DNA of 39,585 nt from Candidatus Mediterraneibacter pullicola (GTDB lineage: Bacteria; Bacillota; Clostridia; Lachnospirales; Lachnospiraceae), in NCBI GenBank assembly GCA_019117065.1, contig DXAK01000020.1:1-39585 (forward strand), written 5' to 3'. Position 1 is the stretch's first letter. Each line of letters begins with the position of its first letter. The position numbers and the translations under genes were made by a program. This document shows, one piece after another, positions 37,368-39,585 of this stretch. The notes beneath the pieces were generated by a model. That model worked only from the letters and a program-made list of their open reading frames with translations, searched no databases and was not told the DNA's origin.

Positions 37368-37957
37368 TACACATAGGATACGGGAAGACCGACCACATTA
37401 TAGTAGTCTCCGTCTATGCGGTCTATGAACTTGGCGAAAGCACCCTGTATGCCGTACGCTCCCGCTTTGTCCATGGGCTCACCCGTAGCGATATATTCCC
37501 GTATTTCCCGCTCCGTCATCCCGCAGACATACACCTTTGTTCCCACAGCATGATTGACGGTGCGGCGGTTTCCCTCACTGTCAAGCTCCAGAACGGCGAC
37601 CCCCGTATAAACCTCGTGCGTCCTCCCCTGAAGAGAGAAAAGCATGCGGAACGCGTCCTCCTCATCCGACGGTTTGCCCAGTATGCTGCCGTCAAAGACG
37701 ACGACTGTATCCGCGCCCAATACCACGGTATCCTTCAGCAAAGCGCCGTTTTTCTCCCGCGCGTCTTGTTCTTCCTGCATATCCGAGAGCACATTCTCCG
37801 CTTTCATGAGCGCCAGTTCCTTTACGATCTCTTCCGGCGTCTCGCTGTGGTAGACTTCCTCTTTCCCGCTTACTCTCACCTCGAACTCCACGCCAATCTG
37901 CGCAAGCAGCTCCCGCCTGCGGGGGGAAGCCGAGCCTAAAATAATCCTTCTGCTCAT
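37343..37957 (-). CDS. maf: Maf-family nucleoside triphosphate pyrophosphatase
   Basis: This 204-residue house-cleaning enzyme hydrolyses non-canonical or modified nucleoside triphosphates such as dTTP/UTP derivatives to monophosphates. The Maf signature LGSASPRRRELL is at the N-terminus. KPSDEEDAF and IDGDYYNVVGLPV are also present. AAGGAGAG precedes the ATG. It has its own near-consensus promoter at 38071-38099, divergent from yaaA. Full length. Confidence 0.94.
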   Translation of the reverse strand: MSRRIILGSASPRRRELLAQIGVEFEVRVSGKEEVYHSETPEEIVKELALMKAENVLSDMQEEQDAREKNGALLKDTVVLGADTVVVFDGSILGKPSDEEDAFRMLFSLQGRTHEVYTGVAVLELDSEGNRRTVNHAVGTKVYVCGMTEREIREYIATGEPMDKAGAYGIQGAFAKFIDRIDGDYYNVVGLPVSYVYQALFREE

Positions 37958-38070
37958 AACTTATCTCTCCTTATCCGGTCCTCTCCTGAATCCAGTCTTT
38001 TCCCAAATCTGCGATTCTTTTGAATCCGATTCTCTTCTGCTCTTCTGACAAGAGAGGGCAGCGTGTCTCC

Positions 38071-38099
38071 TTTATACACAGATTACGTCAAAATGTCAA
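38071..38099 (-). promoter_or_regulatory. Promoter of maf
   Basis: On the minus strand, TTGACA (38094-38099, perfect) and TATAAA (38071-38076) are 17 bases apart. The transcript would have a leader of about 107 bases, which contains a small GATTC-aaaa-GAATC hairpin. Confidence 0.85.
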
Positions 38100-38126
38100 G
38101 ATACGGTACCCGCTCTCCGGCATCTG

Positions 38127-38135
38127 TGCTATACT
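38127..38135 (+). promoter_or_regulatory. Extended -10 promoter candidate for yaaA
   Basis: TGCTATACT at 38127-38135 is an extended -10 element (TGn followed by TATACT). No good -35 box is present, which is common for extended -10 promoters. It is about 117 bases upstream of the yaaA start. Confidence 0.5.
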
Positions 38136-38251
38136 CAACTCGCGGACATTCCAACGCACGAAATTGATGGACACTTGGAATTTATCCTCGCATAAAGTTT
38201 CACAATATGTCAAACTTCCCACAATACAGAATATTAAAGAAAGGAATCCCC

Positions 38252-39016
38252 ATGCTGAAAATCATTATTTCCCCCGCCAAGAAAATGAACATCATCGAAG
38301 ACTATCCCTGCGGACTGACCACACCCCTCTTTCTTGACAGGGCGCACAGCCTCCACGAAAAATTAAAGGGCATGAGCCTTGCAGAGTTAAAAAACCTGTG
38401 GAGCTGCAGCGACAGGCTCGCTGCGCAGAACTACGAGCGGCTCCATACATACTCCCCCAAGCGCGCCCTAAGCCCCGCTCTTCTCTCCTACGAGGGAATC
38501 CAGTACCAACATATCGCCCCGTCGGTCTTCACAGACGCACAGTGGGAATACGTCAACTCCCATCTTAGTATCCTCTCCGGGTTCTACGGGGTTTTATCCC
38601 CCACCGACGCCGTCATCCCCTACCGTCTGGAAATGCAGGCGAAGTTAAAGACCGAACAGGGCGCAGACCTGTACGGCTACTGGGGAAGTTCCCTCTTTGA
38701 AGAGCTTGCGGGCGGCGGAATGACGGAGCTTGTCAATCTGGCGTCCGCAGAGTACAGCAAGGCTGTCCTTCCTTATCTGACGGCTATCCCCTGCATCACC
38801 TGTATCTTCGGCGAGATGGTAAACGGCAAGGTAAAAATGAAAGGCACACAGGCGAAGATCGCGCGGGGCGAGATGGTCCGCTGGATGTCGGAAAAAGGCA
38901 TTGAAAAGGCGGAGGATATCCGCGAGTTTAAGGAACTCGGATACCGCTTCCGCCCTGATCTGTCTAAAGAGGATGAGTATGTATTTACGCTCACGGCAGG
39001 CAACCCGTCTGCCTGA
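38252..39016 (+). CDS. yaaA: Peroxide stress protein YaaA (DUF328 family)
   Basis: The start is at ATG 38252, preceded by AAAGGA, with the family opening MLKIIISPAKKMN. The frame stays open further upstream. The 254-residue length fits YaaA, which in Escherichia coli lowers free iron under peroxide stress and has a DNA-binding fold. The conserved stretches LSGFYGVLSPTDAVIPYRLE and GYRFRPDLS are present. Whether the iron role applies in a strict anaerobe is not shown here. It ends 35 bases before the convergent MutS gene. Confidence 0.93.
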   Translation: MLKIIISPAKKMNIIEDYPCGLTTPLFLDRAHSLHEKLKGMSLAELKNLWSCSDRLAAQNYERLHTYSPKRALSPALLSYEGIQYQHIAPSVFTDAQWEYVNSHLSILSGFYGVLSPTDAVIPYRLEMQAKLKTEQGADLYGYWGSSLFEELAGGGMTELVNLASAEYSKAVLPYLTAIPCITCIFGEMVNGKVKMKGTQAKIARGEMVRWMSEKGIEKAEDIREFKELGYRFRPDLSKEDEYVFTLTAGNPSA

Positions 39017-39051
39017 CAGAGAAGCCTCTGTTCTCGCAAAATTATACTCGT

Positions 39052-39585
39052 TTATTCCCCTGCCGCTGTTATGATCTCCTTCGGAAATCCCGCAAACTCT
39101 AGCAGTTTTACCGCATTGTGCGAAGTTGCCGGTCCCGGCAGCAGCTTGTAGCTAAACATAATGTCCTCGGTACCAATCTCTTCGCTGAAATGATAATTTG
39201 CATAAGCATCTCCCATCAGTTCTATCAATTCCTTATCGTGGGTCGCCACAAGGGCGATACAATTCTTATCCGCCAGATAATCCAGAATCGCCCTTGAAGC
39301 CCGGATGCGTTCCCATGTGTTGGTTCCGCGTAAGATCTCATCGATGGCGCAAAGCGTCATCTTCCCTTCGTTCAGACTGTCCAATATCCTCTTAAGATAG
39401 CGGATTTCGCGGATAAAATAACTTTCTCCCGCCACTAGATCATCCTTCACTGCCATGGATGTAATCACTTCGGACTGCGGAAGGATAAAACATGCCGCTG
39501 CGCACGTGTTCAATGACTGAGCCAGTATTGCGTTTACCGCCATCGCCTTGATAAATGTAGATTTTCCCGATGCGTTGGATCCCGT
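39052..39585 (-). CDS. MutS-family DNA-binding ATPase, C-terminal part (cut by window edge)
   Basis: The frame is open from the stop at 39052 to the end of the window, giving 177 residues with the N-terminus beyond the edge. The P-loop TGSNASGKST begins at the second-last codons of the window, and the Walker B is LCAIDEILRGTNTWER. The D-loop/H-loop THDKE and a C-terminal HNAVKLLEFAGFP follow. These are the MutS-type ATPase motifs. The missing N-terminal part decides whether this is MutS, MutS2 or a shorter MutS-related protein; no Smr domain follows the ATPase, which argues against MutS2. Confidence 0.88.
   Translation of the reverse strand, partial: TGSNASGKSTFIKAMAVNAILAQSLNTCAAACFILPQSEVITSMAVKDDLVAGESYFIREIRYLKRILDSLNEGKMTLCAIDEILRGTNTWERIRASRAILDYLADKNCIALVATHDKELIELMGDAYANYHFSEEIGTEDIMFSYKLLPGPATSHNAVKLLEFAGFPKEIITAAGE

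Noticed and set aside
37958-38129. Riboswitch in the long maf leader
   Set aside because: Only a small AT-rich hairpin is visible and no known aptamer core is recognisable.

Overview
The window reads as chromosome from a Gram-positive anaerobe of the class Clostridia, most likely a Lachnospiraceae gut bacterium. The grounds are the ntp-type V-ATPase gene order, strong AGGAGG ribosome binding sites, a long SRP RNA with an Alu domain, a VanW/VanY/AIR-synthase gene complement, and protein families (DUF6128-like, DUF4080 radical SAM, coiled-coil tandem-repeat proteins) that I associate with that group. The species cannot be named from the sequence alone. Most genes lie on the minus strand.

Layout. 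1-120: tail of a plus-strand gene resembling a large serine recombinase, so a mobile element may abut the left edge. 325-8994: a complete nine-gene V-type ATPase operon (transcribed G/H-I-K-E-C-F-A-B-D) from a near-consensus promoter at 9135-9163. 9256-16070: a minus-strand gene train with a DUF4080 radical SAM protein, a 32-residue membrane peptide, a VanW protein, an AIR-synthase-like protein, an Lrp/AsnC regulator, an aminotransferase and TrmL. 16240-19298: a 15-residue-repeat coiled-coil protein, the SRP RNA with its own promoter, tadA, and a DUF6128-like protein with an 11-residue tandem repeat. 19326-24896: dgt, an HTH protein, and an apparent operon of a degenerate GGDEF-EAL protein, a phosphopantetheinyl transferase and a VanY-type D,D-carboxypeptidase. 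24950-25375: three 78-bp tandem repeats and a 25-bp perfect inverted repeat. 25375-31682: a complete eight-gene F-type ATP synthase operon without atpI. 32057-39585: a YwaF-like membrane protein, a DUF2238-like membrane protein, psd, pssA, a PAS-CPBP fusion protein, a YgjP-like metallopeptidase, maf, yaaA and the C-terminal part of a MutS-family ATPase cut by the window edge.

How the genes work together. Two rotary ATPases lie about 16 kb apart. The V-type K subunit carries all five side positions of the Enterococcus hirae NtpK sodium site, while the F-type c subunit lacks the glutamine and serine of the known sodium-binding c rings. The pair may therefore couple to different ions. psd and pssA together make phosphatidylethanolamine from CDP-diacylglycerol, and a PAS-CPBP membrane protein with substituted catalytic positions sits directly upstream. 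dgt, maf and tadA are nucleotide and tRNA housekeeping genes.

The observations I consider most worth checking are: an ACG codon exactly where the atpB start codon should be relative to a strong Shine-Dalgarno sequence; the repeat/inverted-repeat cluster downstream of atpC; the pentadecad coiled coil; the doubly substituted EAL domain; and the Q/G-substituted CPBP domain. I saw no CRISPR array, tRNA or complete insertion sequence. No single locus here is convincingly a new defence or mobile system.
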